51,351 nt of DNA from Planctomycetaceae bacterium (GTDB lineage Bacteria; Planctomycetota; Planctomycetia; Planctomycetales; Planctomycetaceae): assembly GCA_021732785.1 (NCBI GenBank), contig JAKFUG010000017.1, forward strand, positions 1 through 51,351, written 5' to 3'. This document shows positions 42,525-51,296 of this stretch, one piece after another (the stretch's first letter is position 1; the number at the start of each line of letters is the position of its first letter). The notes beneath the pieces were generated by a model. That model was not told where the DNA came from. It searched no databases and was given only the letters and a program-made list of their open reading frames with translations. Made by a program: the position numbers and the translations under genes.

Positions 42525-44039
42525 TCAATCGTCGTCCTGTTTCTTCTTACCTTTGCCCTTCGCTTTGGTCGTCAAAGCGGTGACATTGTTTTTTGTGGGC
42601 ATGGGAGCCTTCACTTCGGCACGCCAGGCGACGAGGCGATCGTGCATCGTCTTCGCTTTTGCAGGCATTTCCCAGGCGAGATTCCTGGACTCACTGATGT
42701 CGTCTTTAAGGTTGTAGAGTTCCAGCCGACCGTCTTCGAGAAACTCCATCAACTTCCAGTCGCCCATTTGGATCAGGCTGACGGGCGTAGTGCGCCACGT
42801 ATCCGATCCCGCACCGAGATAACCGGGGAAATGTTGAAAGATGGCCTCCCGCTGCAAAATCGCGGCGGGGTCGCGCCACAGCTTGACGAGGCTTTCCCCG
42901 TCCAGTGTCTGCTGTGGTTTCGGTCCCCCCGCGAGTTCCAGAAACGTCGGGAAAATATCGACGTGAATTGTGGGCACATTGCACGTCGTACCCGGTTTGG
43001 TCACGCCCGGCCAGCGGACGATGAACGGCTCGCGCGTGCCTCCCTCGTACAGGCTTCCCTTGCCGCTGCGGAGCGGCGCGTTGTCGGTCACATCGCCCGC
43101 CTTCTTCAGTCCTTCGCGGACATATCCCCCCACACCGCCGTTGTCGCTGGTGAAGATGAGCACCGTGTTGTCGGCTAATTGCAAGTCATCGAGCGTCTTC
43201 ATCACGCGGCCGACGCTTTCATCCACCGAATAAATCATCGCGGCATAAGTGGCATTGTTGTGGCCGCCGACTCCGGGCTTGGGCTGGAACTTGTCAATCA
43301 GATCCGGCTTGGCGTCGTGCGGGGAATGCACGCCGAAATGGGGCAGATACAGAAAGAACGGTTCGCTTTTGTGGCGGGTGATGAAGTCGACGGCTTTGTC
43401 GGTGAGGAAATCCGCGAGGTATTGCCCCTCGGGATAATCGGTTTTGGGACTCGTTGCGAAGTCGAAGTGTTTCCCCATACTGACGATCGCTTCATCGAAA
43501 CCACGCTGAGCGGGATGATATGCTCCCTGTTGACCGATATGCCATTTGCCGAACATCCCGGTGGCATAACCGGCGGCCTTCAATGGCTTCGCGATGATGT
43601 CGCGATCGAGCGGCAATTCGGTCACGTTATCAACCGGTCGCAGCGGACGCTTGCTCCAGTCAAACCGATCAATCCCACCGACGGTGTAGACGCCGGTCCG
43701 TGCGCCGTATTGACCGCTCATGAGCGCCGCCCGCGTGGGGGTACAGTTCTGGCAGTGGTGATGGCTCAGCATCTTCATCCCCTGCGTCGCCAGCCGGTCG
43801 ATGTTCGGCGTCTCATAATACCGGCTGCCAAAACAGGCGACGTCCGTGTAGCCGAGGTCGTCCGCCATGATGAACACGATATTCGGTACTCGACGCGCAT
43901 CAGCCGATTCCGCCTGGATTTCTGCGGAAAAGGACAGCATCGCCGGTGTGATAGTCAGCATGAGCGTCGCGATTCTGTGTCGCAAACGGCCGGGGAATTC
44001 GCAACGAGTAAGCTGTATTGCCATGGGAAAATCTGGCAT
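42525..44039 (-). CDS. Secreted arylsulfatase (type I, formylglycine-dependent)
   Basis: 504 residues. A leader with a hydrophobic core (IATLMLTITPAMLSFSAEIQAES) precedes the sulfatase domain. RVPNIVFIMADDLGYTDVACFG contains the metal-binding aspartates (Asp60, Asp61), and NCTPTRAALMSGQYGARTG carries the C-x-P-x-R motif (Cys99), the Cys-type site converted to formylglycine by a maturase. FFLYLPHFGVHSPHD and FTSDNGGVGGYVREG are further hallmarks. Planctomycetes use large sets of such enzymes on sulfated algal polysaccharides; the present substrate is unknown. The C-terminus ends in a Lys-rich tail (KAKGKGKKKQDDD). Starts at 44039 and 44024 are both possible; neither has a clear ribosome site. 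No maturase gene is in the window. Confidence 0.9.
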   Translation of the reverse strand: MPDFPMAIQLTRCEFPGRLRHRIATLMLTITPAMLSFSAEIQAESADARRVPNIVFIMADDLGYTDVACFGSRYYETPNIDRLATQGMKMLSHHHCQNCTPTRAALMSGQYGARTGVYTVGGIDRFDWSKRPLRPVDNVTELPLDRDIIAKPLKAAGYATGMFGKWHIGQQGAYHPAQRGFDEAIVSMGKHFDFATSPKTDYPEGQYLADFLTDKAVDFITRHKSEPFFLYLPHFGVHSPHDAKPDLIDKFQPKPGVGGHNNATYAAMIYSVDESVGRVMKTLDDLQLADNTVLIFTSDNGGVGGYVREGLKKAGDVTDNAPLRSGKGSLYEGGTREPFIVRWPGVTKPGTTCNVPTIHVDIFPTFLELAGGPKPQQTLDGESLVKLWRDPAAILQREAIFQHFPGYLGAGSDTWRTTPVSLIQMGDWKLMEFLEDGRLELYNLKDDISESRNLAWEMPAKAKTMHDRLVAWRAEVKAPMPTKNNVTALTTKAKGKGKKKQDDD

Positions 44040-44302
44040 GGAGTCGCTCTGTATCGTTCATGGGCAAGAGGTGCAAGGACAGTATCGGATCATTCGCGCC
44101 CTCCTGCAATATGACAACGACGATGGCAACGACTTCACGGTGGACCGGCGGCATCGTCCGGCCGCTTCCACTCTTTGCAACATGGAAGCCGGAAGATCTT
44201 CTGGAAGGTGGCAAAGGGATCGATTTCGAGTCGCAATCCGATCGAGTACCTGCCATCCTTGCGGCGAACCGTTAGTCGATTCAAGACAAAAAAGCCCACA
44301 GA

Positions 44303-45787
44303 ATGCGATCATCCCGTTACCCGTTACTCTATCAAATCAACACCCGCGTCTGGTTGACGGAGCTTTCCCAAAAACTGGGACGCCCCGCCACATTGGATGA
44401 CGTCCCCGACGCCGAACTCGATCGCCTGGCCCAACTGGGATTCGAGTGGATCTGGTTCCTCAGCGTGTGGCAAACGGGTCCGGAGGCGCAGTACGTTTCG
44501 CGGAACAACGCCGAGTGGCGGCGCGAATTTCAGGAGACGCTACCGGACTTGCGCGAGGAAGACATCGCCGGTTCCGGCTTTGCGATCACAGGCTACACGG
44601 TTCATCAGCATCTGGGAGGCAACGCCGCCCTGGCCCGCCTGCGCAAGCGACTCCGCACACGAGGTCTCAAACTGATGCTGGACTTCGTCCCCAATCACGT
44701 GGGGCTCGGTCATCCCTGGATCGAAGATCATCCGGAGTATTTCGTTCCAGGTACCGAATACGATTTGGCCAGCGCTCAGCAGAACTACACCCGTGTCAAA
44801 CGTCAGGGAGGCGATCTGATCTTCGCCTACGGCCGCGATCCCTACTTTCCCGGCTGGCCCGACACTCTCCAGCTCAACTATGCCGATCCGGACACGCAGG
44901 CGGCCATGATCGGCGAATTGGTCAAGATCGCCGATCAATGCGACGGTGTGCGCTGCGATATGGCCATGCTGGTCTTGCCCGAGGTTTTTGAGCGAACGTG
45001 GGGCCAGCGTGCGCCGCTCTTCTGGCCGACCGCGATTCAGCGCGTGCATGAGCGCGTTCCCGGCTTCCTGTTCCTGGCCGAAGTGTACTGGGACATGGAA
45101 TGGACGCTCCAGCAACAGGGCTTCGACTACGCCTACGACAAGCGGCTGTACGATCGTCTGCGGGAAGGCCATGCGCGACCCGTACGCGAGCATTTTCACG
45201 CGGGTCTCGATTATCAGGACAAGCTCGCACGCTTTCTGGAGAACCACGATGAACCACGGGCGGCGGCAACGTTTTCACTCGAAGTGCATCAGGCTGCCGC
45301 GGTGATCACGTTCTTGTCCCCCGGTTTGCGATTCTTTCATCAAGGACAGTTCGAGGGCCGCCGGAAACGGATCTCGCCCCATCTCGCGCGCGGACCGATG
45401 GAACCCGTCGATGAGAATCTGCAGCAGTTCTACGATCGCTTGCTGGCGGTGCTGCGGCATCCGGCCGTGCGCGAGGGGCAATGGCGATTGCTGGAATGCG
45501 CGCCCGGTTGGGAAGGCAACGGGACGAACGATGGCTTCGTCGTTTTTGCCTGGCAAGGGCAACAGCAAGAATCGTTCGTGGTCGCTGTGAACGACTCGCC
45601 CAACCAGGGCCAATGCCACGTCCGGTTGCCGTTCGCCGATCTTGTGGGCAAGAAATGGCACTTGCAGGACCAACTCCGTCCGACCAGTTACGAGTGGAAT
45701 GGCGATGATCTGCAAGGCAAAGGGCTGTTTCTGGATCTAGCTCCCTGGCAGGCTTGTGTCTTCCGGCTGATTCAGATCACGTCCTGA
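44303..45787 (+). CDS. GH13 alpha-amylase family enzyme
   Basis: 494 residues. The TIM barrel shows the GH13 conserved regions: LMLDFVPNHVG (region I), GVRCDMAML with the nucleophile Asp219 (region II), LFLAEVYWD with the acid/base Glu260 (region III) and FLENHDEPR with Asp316 (region IV). The three catalytic residues are therefore present. No signal peptide is visible, so it acts in the cytoplasm, perhaps on glycogen-derived oligosaccharides or a trehalose-like disaccharide; the exact specificity is not evident. The C-terminal about 90 residues form a beta-rich domain. It stands alone; the 263 bases upstream (44040-44302) contain no gene I can support. It converges on larC. Confidence 0.88.
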   Translation: MRSSRYPLLYQINTRVWLTELSQKLGRPATLDDVPDAELDRLAQLGFEWIWFLSVWQTGPEAQYVSRNNAEWRREFQETLPDLREEDIAGSGFAITGYTVHQHLGGNAALARLRKRLRTRGLKLMLDFVPNHVGLGHPWIEDHPEYFVPGTEYDLASAQQNYTRVKRQGGDLIFAYGRDPYFPGWPDTLQLNYADPDTQAAMIGELVKIADQCDGVRCDMAMLVLPEVFERTWGQRAPLFWPTAIQRVHERVPGFLFLAEVYWDMEWTLQQQGFDYAYDKRLYDRLREGHARPVREHFHAGLDYQDKLARFLENHDEPRAAATFSLEVHQAAAVITFLSPGLRFFHQGQFEGRRKRISPHLARGPMEPVDENLQQFYDRLLAVLRHPAVREGQWRLLECAPGWEGNGTNDGFVVFAWQGQQQESFVVAVNDSPNQGQCHVRLPFADLVGKKWHLQDQLRPTSYEWNGDDLQGKGLFLDLAPWQACVFRLIQITS

Positions 45788-45952
45788 TTGTTTGCGTGAC
45801 CACCACGATATTCGGTCGGCGAGTGGCTGCATCCGCCGCGAACAACGTGGTCTGTTCCATCATGCAGAAGGTGACGATGAGCACGACGAGCCAGTGCGTT
45901 GAAAGTCCCATCTCGCAGAAAAGCGGTTGCTTACGCTCCGGACAGTGTTGCA

Positions 45953-47365
45953 TCAATCGTTGTGGTCATGATCGTGCCGATGGTCGTGATCATGTCCATG
46001 ATCATGTCCATGATCATGTCCATGATCGTGGTCATGGCGGTGATCATGATCGTGCGAATGATCGTGGCTATGGTCGTGATTGTGATCGTGTCCATGATCA
46101 TGCTCATGGTCTTCGTCATCATCATCGTCGTGGTCACCATCGCACGGTTCGCCGTCGTGGTCGTGATCGGCTGTGAAATCTTCATCGGCGTCGGTTTGCA
46201 GCAGGAACTCGGCCTGAGCGGTGAGATACACCTCGCGGAAGGGGACTTCGTACGCTTCCGCAATGCGGGCACAGTCGTCGTATTCCGGGCTGAAAACGGC
46301 GGCTTCGCCTTCCCGCCAGCCGACTTTGCCATTGATCGGCCCCCAATCGGTTTCGACGGTCACCTTCGCCCGCTGCCGCACACTGCGCTGAATCGTTTGC
46401 TTGCGGATGCCGAGCGTGGGGGTTTCTTCGAAGAGAATCGTTTCCATGGTGGCGATGTCGTCGAGATCGCAGATCACGCTGAGGATGATGCCCGGACGAT
46501 CTTTTTTCATCTGGATCGACGTCGTGTAAACATCGAGCGCCCCCGCGGTCATCAACCGGCGTTTGGTGTAACCGATGACTTCCGGCGTGGCGTTGTCGAG
46601 ATTGGTTTCGAGCAGCGCGACGGTATCGGTCTCATAGGTGGTTTCCGTTTCCCCGAGCACGATCCGCAGGATGTTGGCCCGTTCGCGGAAATCTTTCGTC
46701 CCGGCACCGTTACCGATCCGTTCGACCGACATCGCGGGCCACCCGGAGACGAAACGGTCCACCACGGCTTTGATGATCGCGGCCCCGGTCGGTGTCGTCA
46801 GTTCGGTGTTGATCGCAACATCGACCAGTGGGATATCGCGCAGCAACTCCGCGGTGCCGGGTGTCGGGACCGCACATTCCCCGTGGGCAATGTGGACGGT
46901 GCCACGCCCCGGTGGGACCGCGCTGCAGATCACTTCATCGACATCGAGAATATCAAAGCCGACCGCCGCGCAGACAATATCGACGATGGAGTCGATCGCC
47001 CCGACTTCGTGAAAGTGGACTTTGTCGACGCTCATGCCGTGGACTTTGGCCTCGGCAGTGGCGATGGCTTCAAACATATTCAGCGCGAGAGTGCGGGTGC
47101 GCTCGGACAATTTATCGCTGCGGTCGAGCAGTTGAATGATGTCGGTGAGATGGCGATGCGCGTGCTGTTCGGGGTGTTCGACTTGGAAATGTTTCGCGCG
47201 GAAGCCGCCGCGCATCACTTCGGTCACGTGCAGTGTGACGCCGGGGATGCGGAAGGAATCGACGATTTCCCGCAGGGTGTCGATTTCGACGCCGAGGTCA
47301 ATGAGCGCGGCGACGGTCATGTCGCCGCTGATGCCGGTTGCACAATCGAGAAAGGCCACGCGCAC
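45953..47365 (-). CDS. larC: Nickel pincer cofactor biosynthesis protein LarC with His/Asp-rich tail
   Basis: 470 residues. The body (1-390) is the LarC (formerly DUF111) family: VAFLDCATGISGDMTVAALIDLG, VHFHEVGAIDSIVDIVCAAVGFD, VPTPGTAELLRDIP and ETNLDNATPEVIGY. LarC inserts nickel into the pincer cofactor of lactate racemase-type enzymes. The last 75 residues are a run of H-D, H-G and H-S pairs with about 28 histidines, a likely nickel-binding store. Lactobacillus larC needs a programmed frameshift to join its two halves; here both are in one frame. The start is a GTG with AAGGA eight bases upstream. larB and larE are not seen nearby. On the other strand the tail lies under a DNA tandem of GATCATG-like units. 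Confidence 0.93.
   Translation of the reverse strand: MRVAFLDCATGISGDMTVAALIDLGVEIDTLREIVDSFRIPGVTLHVTEVMRGGFRAKHFQVEHPEQHAHRHLTDIIQLLDRSDKLSERTRTLALNMFEAIATAEAKVHGMSVDKVHFHEVGAIDSIVDIVCAAVGFDILDVDEVICSAVPPGRGTVHIAHGECAVPTPGTAELLRDIPLVDVAINTELTTPTGAAIIKAVVDRFVSGWPAMSVERIGNGAGTKDFRERANILRIVLGETETTYETDTVALLETNLDNATPEVIGYTKRRLMTAGALDVYTTSIQMKKDRPGIILSVICDLDDIATMETILFEETPTLGIRKQTIQRSVRQRAKVTVETDWGPINGKVGWREGEAAVFSPEYDDCARIAEAYEVPFREVYLTAQAEFLLQTDADEDFTADHDHDGEPCDGDHDDDDDEDHEHDHGHDHNHDHSHDHSHDHDHRHDHDHGHDHGHDHGHDHDHRHDHDHND
45955..46160. repeat. Imperfect six-base tandem repeat coding the LarC histidine tail
   Basis: Units resembling GATCATG and its variants (CATGAT, CGTGAT, CATGGT) recur over about 200 bases near the 3' end of larC. 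The repeats code for His-Asp and His-Gly pairs on the minus strand and keep the frame throughout. Such tracts can change length by slippage in multiples of six without breaking the frame. Confidence 0.85.
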
Positions 47366-47461
47366 GATGAAAATCCTTGAAGCGGCGACGACATCGGCGA
47401 ATTCCGACGCACGTTCACCGCGACGAGATTGTAACGTCGCGGAAGTCCAGCCACCAAGGAC

Positions 47462-47540
47462 GCGCTCTTCGCTTGCGTTTAGCGGAATCCCAGGTCGGCG
47501 ATTGTGAATCCTGAGATCCGCAAAGCGGCAAGCGGAGCAT
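47462..47540. repeat. Decayed palindromic element between larC and the glycosyltransferase gene
   Basis: Arms near 47466-47490 (CGCTTGCGTTTAGCGGAATCC) and 47514-47537 (GATCCGCAAAGCGGCAAGCG) are related inverted repeats with several mismatches and a loop of about 25 bases. The core resembles the GCTTGCGCTTTGC motif of the element at 14784-14875 but is not the same. It lies in the 177-base gap that also has to carry the larC promoter. Confidence 0.55.
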
Positions 47541-47542
47541 GA

Positions 47543-48787
47543 TTACTTCGCGCGGCAGCCGCGTTTTGCCAGGGCTTCGATGGCGTCGATCACCAACTCG
47601 CTGCTGGTGGGACCGGGGCGATGCAGTTCGGCGGCCAGTTCGCGACACCGGGCCACGACGGCAGTAGACGATGTTAACCGGTCAATCGCTTTGGCGACCC
47701 ATGCGGCTTTGTAGGGCCACGCTTCCACAATTTCACCGACGCCCAGATTCTTCAGTCGGTTGCCAAAATCGCGTTGCATGGGGGCTTGTGGAACGACAAC
47801 CTGCGGGACGCCCGCATAGAGACCCGCTCCGGCGGTCCCCGCTCCGCCGTGATGAATGAACGCGCTGCCACGGTGGAGAAAGTCGTGATGGTTGGCAAAG
47901 GGAACATGCAGGATGTCGGGCGACGGGGTTTCACTCCCCGACGATCCGGTCAAGATTCCGCGCATGTTCAACTGCTTCAAGGCCCGTTCGGTTTCGCGGA
48001 AGAAATGATCGGCGGTGGCGAGCCACGAAGGTTTGCTGACCACCACCGGGGGCGGACCGTTGGCGAGGAACGCTTCCATCGCCGGAGGCACCGGTTGCGG
48101 AGCCATCGCCGTCATCGAAAATCCCGTCATGTGAAACGGGTAGGGTGGCGCTTGGAACGGCCGGGCTTTCGCGGTGAATTCGGGATACATTCCGCACGCC
48201 GCATCGACTTGCTGCTCTTCCCACTTGGCATAATCGCGGACCGGCGGCAGTCCTAATGCACTGCGAAATTGATCGAACGCCTTTTGAACGGTTCCGCCGA
48301 CGACTTTCCTGATCGACCAGTTTCGAAAACGTTCGATCCAATCGTTAGACGTGTCCAGCGTGCTCCACGGATCGAGATGATAGTGCATCACCGGCACCAT
48401 GAACTGTTCGCGGATGGTAAGCGCGGACAGGGCTCCGGGACCGTTGGGAATAAAGAGGACCGTGTCCTCGAACGGAGCGAGTTGCCGGAGGGCCTCGTAA
48501 CTCCGCTGCAGGTTCGTTTCCACCCAGAGGCGAAAGAGCCCGAAATTGCCCAGCAGACTGTTCCGGGCGATCTTTTTCTCGCCGTCTTTCGATTCCTGCA
48601 AGCTGACGATGTCGATGGTCTGCATCGCCGACCAATCCTGCATCGCGAAGTAGCGGGCGTTACCGATCGCCGCGACGTGATGGCCCCGCCGCACGGCTTC
48701 CCGACCGACCTGCCACATCGGGGCGTGATCGCCATAACTACCGAAAATCAGAATGACGATCCGCAACCGAACCTCCCTGTGGCCCAT
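47543..48787 (-). CDS. GT1-type glycosyltransferase (UDP-glucosyl/MGT-like)
   Basis: 414 residues with the GT-B architecture. The N-terminal domain begins LRIVILIFGSYGDHAPMWQVGREAVRRGHHVAAIG, typical of sterol or macrolide glucosyltransferases (G-S-x-G-D). The C-terminal nucleotide-sugar domain includes AFIHHGGAGTAGAGLYAGVPQVVVPQAPMQRDFGNRLKNLGVG, the conserved H-x-G-G-x-x-T loop that binds UDP-sugar. It therefore transfers a sugar to a small acceptor, possibly a lipid or a secondary metabolite; no biosynthetic genes flank it. The ATG at 48787 is used, though a TTG eight codons in, with GGGAGG upstream, is a real alternative. No signal peptide is visible. Confidence 0.87.
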   Translation of the reverse strand: MGHREVRLRIVILIFGSYGDHAPMWQVGREAVRRGHHVAAIGNARYFAMQDWSAMQTIDIVSLQESKDGEKKIARNSLLGNFGLFRLWVETNLQRSYEALRQLAPFEDTVLFIPNGPGALSALTIREQFMVPVMHYHLDPWSTLDTSNDWIERFRNWSIRKVVGGTVQKAFDQFRSALGLPPVRDYAKWEEQQVDAACGMYPEFTAKARPFQAPPYPFHMTGFSMTAMAPQPVPPAMEAFLANGPPPVVVSKPSWLATADHFFRETERALKQLNMRGILTGSSGSETPSPDILHVPFANHHDFLHRGSAFIHHGGAGTAGAGLYAGVPQVVVPQAPMQRDFGNRLKNLGVGEIVEAWPYKAAWVAKAIDRLTSSTAVVARCRELAAELHRPGPTSSELVIDAIEALAKRGCRAK

Positions 48788-48866
48788 TCCGAAACCGCTG
48801 GGGACTCCCGACCTCAGCGATCAAATCGCGGCGTCACGAATTCCAACGTCGGCCGCGCGACCGCGA

Positions 48867-51296
48867 TTATTCCCAACCGGGCGTCGTGGAACCATCGGAG
48901 GTAATTACCCACGGTGTCCATGCCAAAGCCAGCTTGGTGACTACAATGTCGGTCTTCTTCGGGCGGACGGCGATTTCTTCCAGTTCCAGTTCGTCTTCCG
49001 GCATGGATGCCTGAATCTTCGCCGACTCGGCTTCAAACTCGGCGTTGAGATCGTCGAACCGTTGTTGAATCGACTCGATGGTTTCTTCGGCGAGCGTGAC
49101 ATCCTGCCGTTGACCGGCGGCGCGGGTGGCGGCCCGCATTGATGTGGCCGCTTTGCCGATGTTCGACGCCGACGCCAGCTTGCGGCCGAACATCGCTCCC
49201 AGAATCGACGTGCCAAACTGGAGCGCCGCGTTGAACGTTTCCGACTTCGCCTGCGTCTTTTCCTTTTCGAGTTTCTGCTGCGCTTTGCGGAGTTGCTCCG
49301 TCACCGCGGCTAACTTTGGCTGGTATTTCACGCGGAGTTTTTCCACCGCGAGGTCGCGCTGTTCTTTCAGCAAATGCGCCAATCGCGTGCGGAAATCCCC
49401 TTCGGATTCGTTCGCCGCGGAGAGTTGCTTCATCGTCTTGCACTTCCACTGACCGATCCGTTGCGAACGGTACAGGTGCTCCTTCAAGGCGGAAGAGAGT
49501 TCGTTGTACGTCTTCACCTTCGAGAGCGCTCCCGGCAATGGACCAAACTTCGCCGCTCCTTCGGGTTTCGTGGCGATCTCCGGCGGTGATTCCTGATCGG
49601 CTCCATCGTCCCAGACCGTCGCTGACACTTCGGTGACTTCGGAAATCAGCAGGCAGACATCGCGCGATTCGTCGATCCCCGCGGACTTGTTCTCGAAGTG
49701 GACACGAGCCGTGCCGAACAAGCCGGCGCGGTACACCAGTTTGGCGTTCCCCATCAACGGCGATTGCCGCGTCAGGAAGAGTTCCACGATGTCCGGCGGC
49801 AACACGGGGTGCGAGGTCGCATCGGTGTCGGAGAACGAACTTCCCGTCGGCGCAGCGCTGGCGGCTTCGGCAATGCGGGCGGTGTTCTTCTCGTGCATCA
49901 ACCCGGAGATCTGCTCCTGCGTCAACGGGCCGCGGAGATACGACAACGCCCAGCGCGATTGAAACACCACCGGGGCGTCATCGTGGACGTTATTCATCAG
50001 GAAGACACGGTTCCCCAACCCCGAGAGAATGCGTTCCATCTCGGCCCGGTTGAACTGCGCTCCCGCAGCGGCCGATGCCCCTTCGAGGCCATCGAGCACG
50101 CGGAGTTTATCGCGCTCGGTCTGCAAGCGGCCGAGGAACCACGTCCCGCAGTTCGAGAGACCTTTGTAATCCAGGTCGACGGGATTTTGCGTCGCAAGCA
50201 CCACACCCAATCCGAACGCGCGCGCTTGTTTCAACAGCGTGAGCATCGGAATTTTCGTCGGCGGATTGGCCGTCGGCGGGAAGAAGCCGAAGACTTCATC
50301 CATGTACAACAACGCGCGCAGACTCGATGTCCCCGGCTGCTTCCGCATCCACGCGACCATCTCGTTGAGGACGATCGTGACGAAGAACATTCGCTCGGCG
50401 TCACTGAGATGCGAAATCGACAGAATCGTCAGCCGTGGCTTGCCTTCCGGCGTGTAGAGCAGCCGCTGAATATCGAGCGGTTCTCCCTGCCGCCAGACTT
50501 CAAACCCCGGCGACGCCAACAGATTGTTGAGCTGCATCGCAAACTGAAAGCGTTCGTTCGCCGGGAAGAAACTTTCGAGATCGAGCACGCCGAGGCGATC
50601 AAACGGCGGGTTTTGAATCCCGCGGATCAGCGAACCGAGATCGAGATCTTTTCCCTCGCGCCAGACGTTATCGAACAGATTCGACAATAGAATGTGTTCG
50701 CGGCTCTTGAGCGGATCGGGATCAATGCCCAACAATGCGAGCAATCCCGACACCGCGGTGGCGATCCGTTCCCGCAGCGCGACCGAATCCTTGCGCTGAG
50801 CTTCTGCCGGAGCGGTGAACGAACGCAACACCGTCAATGGCAGCCCGGCATTGCTCCCCGGCGTGTAGATCGACACCTCACACGCATCGCGAAACCGTTG
50901 GATGCGCTCTGGCGGTTGTCCCCACTGCGCGAGGCCTTCCTTCCACTGTTTCGCCGTCGCTGTGGCGAATTCGTCCGGCGTTTGGCCTTTGCGAGTGGCT
51001 TCCGCGGGGTCGACCCACGGGCGGAAATCTTCCGGCTTGAGGTTGGGGAACGTGAGCATCAGGTTGCTCAGGTCGCCCTTGGGGTCGATGCAGATCGCCG
51101 GGATGCCGTCGATCGCCGCTTCTTCCAGCAGATCGAGACACAACCCCGTCTTGCCGCTGCCGGTCATCCCCACACAGACGGCATGCGTACACAGGTCCTT
51201 CGATTCGTACAGCAGCAAATTGTCCTGCGGCTGCCGCTTGTCGAGATCGTAATATCGTCCGAGATAAAAGACGCCAAGCTTTTCGTAATCTTGCAT
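48867..51296 (-). CDS. HerA-like P-loop ATPase (DUF87/VirB4-type) with C-terminal coiled coil
   Basis: 809 residues. The N-terminal half is a HerA/FtsK-superfamily ATPase: Walker A VGMTGSGKT at 42-50, ICIDPKGDLSNLML at about 69-82, the Walker B ALLYMDEVFGFFPP near 325-338 and FGLGVVLATQNPVDLDYKGLSNCGTWFLGRLQ as a sensor-like region. The C-terminal third (about 610-800) is charged and heptad-like (LLKEQRDLAVEKLRVKYQPKLAAVTEQLRKAQQKLEKEK), interrupted by a Gly/Ala-rich hydrophobic piece, and ends in a beta-rich tail. Relatives move DNA or protein substrates, and HerA proteins usually pair with the NurA nuclease, which is absent here; the role is therefore open. An ATG at 51296 is the first good start. 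The promoter must lie in the last 55 bases of the window. Confidence 0.85.
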   Translation of the reverse strand: MQDYEKLGVFYLGRYYDLDKRQPQDNLLLYESKDLCTHAVCVGMTGSGKTGLCLDLLEEAAIDGIPAICIDPKGDLSNLMLTFPNLKPEDFRPWVDPAEATRKGQTPDEFATATAKQWKEGLAQWGQPPERIQRFRDACEVSIYTPGSNAGLPLTVLRSFTAPAEAQRKDSVALRERIATAVSGLLALLGIDPDPLKSREHILLSNLFDNVWREGKDLDLGSLIRGIQNPPFDRLGVLDLESFFPANERFQFAMQLNNLLASPGFEVWRQGEPLDIQRLLYTPEGKPRLTILSISHLSDAERMFFVTIVLNEMVAWMRKQPGTSSLRALLYMDEVFGFFPPTANPPTKIPMLTLLKQARAFGLGVVLATQNPVDLDYKGLSNCGTWFLGRLQTERDKLRVLDGLEGASAAAGAQFNRAEMERILSGLGNRVFLMNNVHDDAPVVFQSRWALSYLRGPLTQEQISGLMHEKNTARIAEAASAAPTGSSFSDTDATSHPVLPPDIVELFLTRQSPLMGNAKLVYRAGLFGTARVHFENKSAGIDESRDVCLLISEVTEVSATVWDDGADQESPPEIATKPEGAAKFGPLPGALSKVKTYNELSSALKEHLYRSQRIGQWKCKTMKQLSAANESEGDFRTRLAHLLKEQRDLAVEKLRVKYQPKLAAVTEQLRKAQQKLEKEKTQAKSETFNAALQFGTSILGAMFGRKLASASNIGKAATSMRAATRAAGQRQDVTLAEETIESIQQRFDDLNAEFEAESAKIQASMPEDELELEEIAVRPKKTDIVVTKLALAWTPWVITSDGSTTPGWE

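Noticed and set aside
44040-44302. A small gene upstream of the GH13 enzyme (frames ending at 44275 and 44312)
   Set aside because: The short frames lack a ribosome site and family similarity. One tail (FATWKPEDLLEGGKGIDF) looks mildly protein-like and could be a remnant, but the support is too weak.
45899-47380. A 493-residue plus-strand frame opposite larC, with a Val/Ile/Met-rich start
   Set aside because: The hydrophobic start is only the complement of the histidine repeats. The larC frame on the other strand is a full family match.
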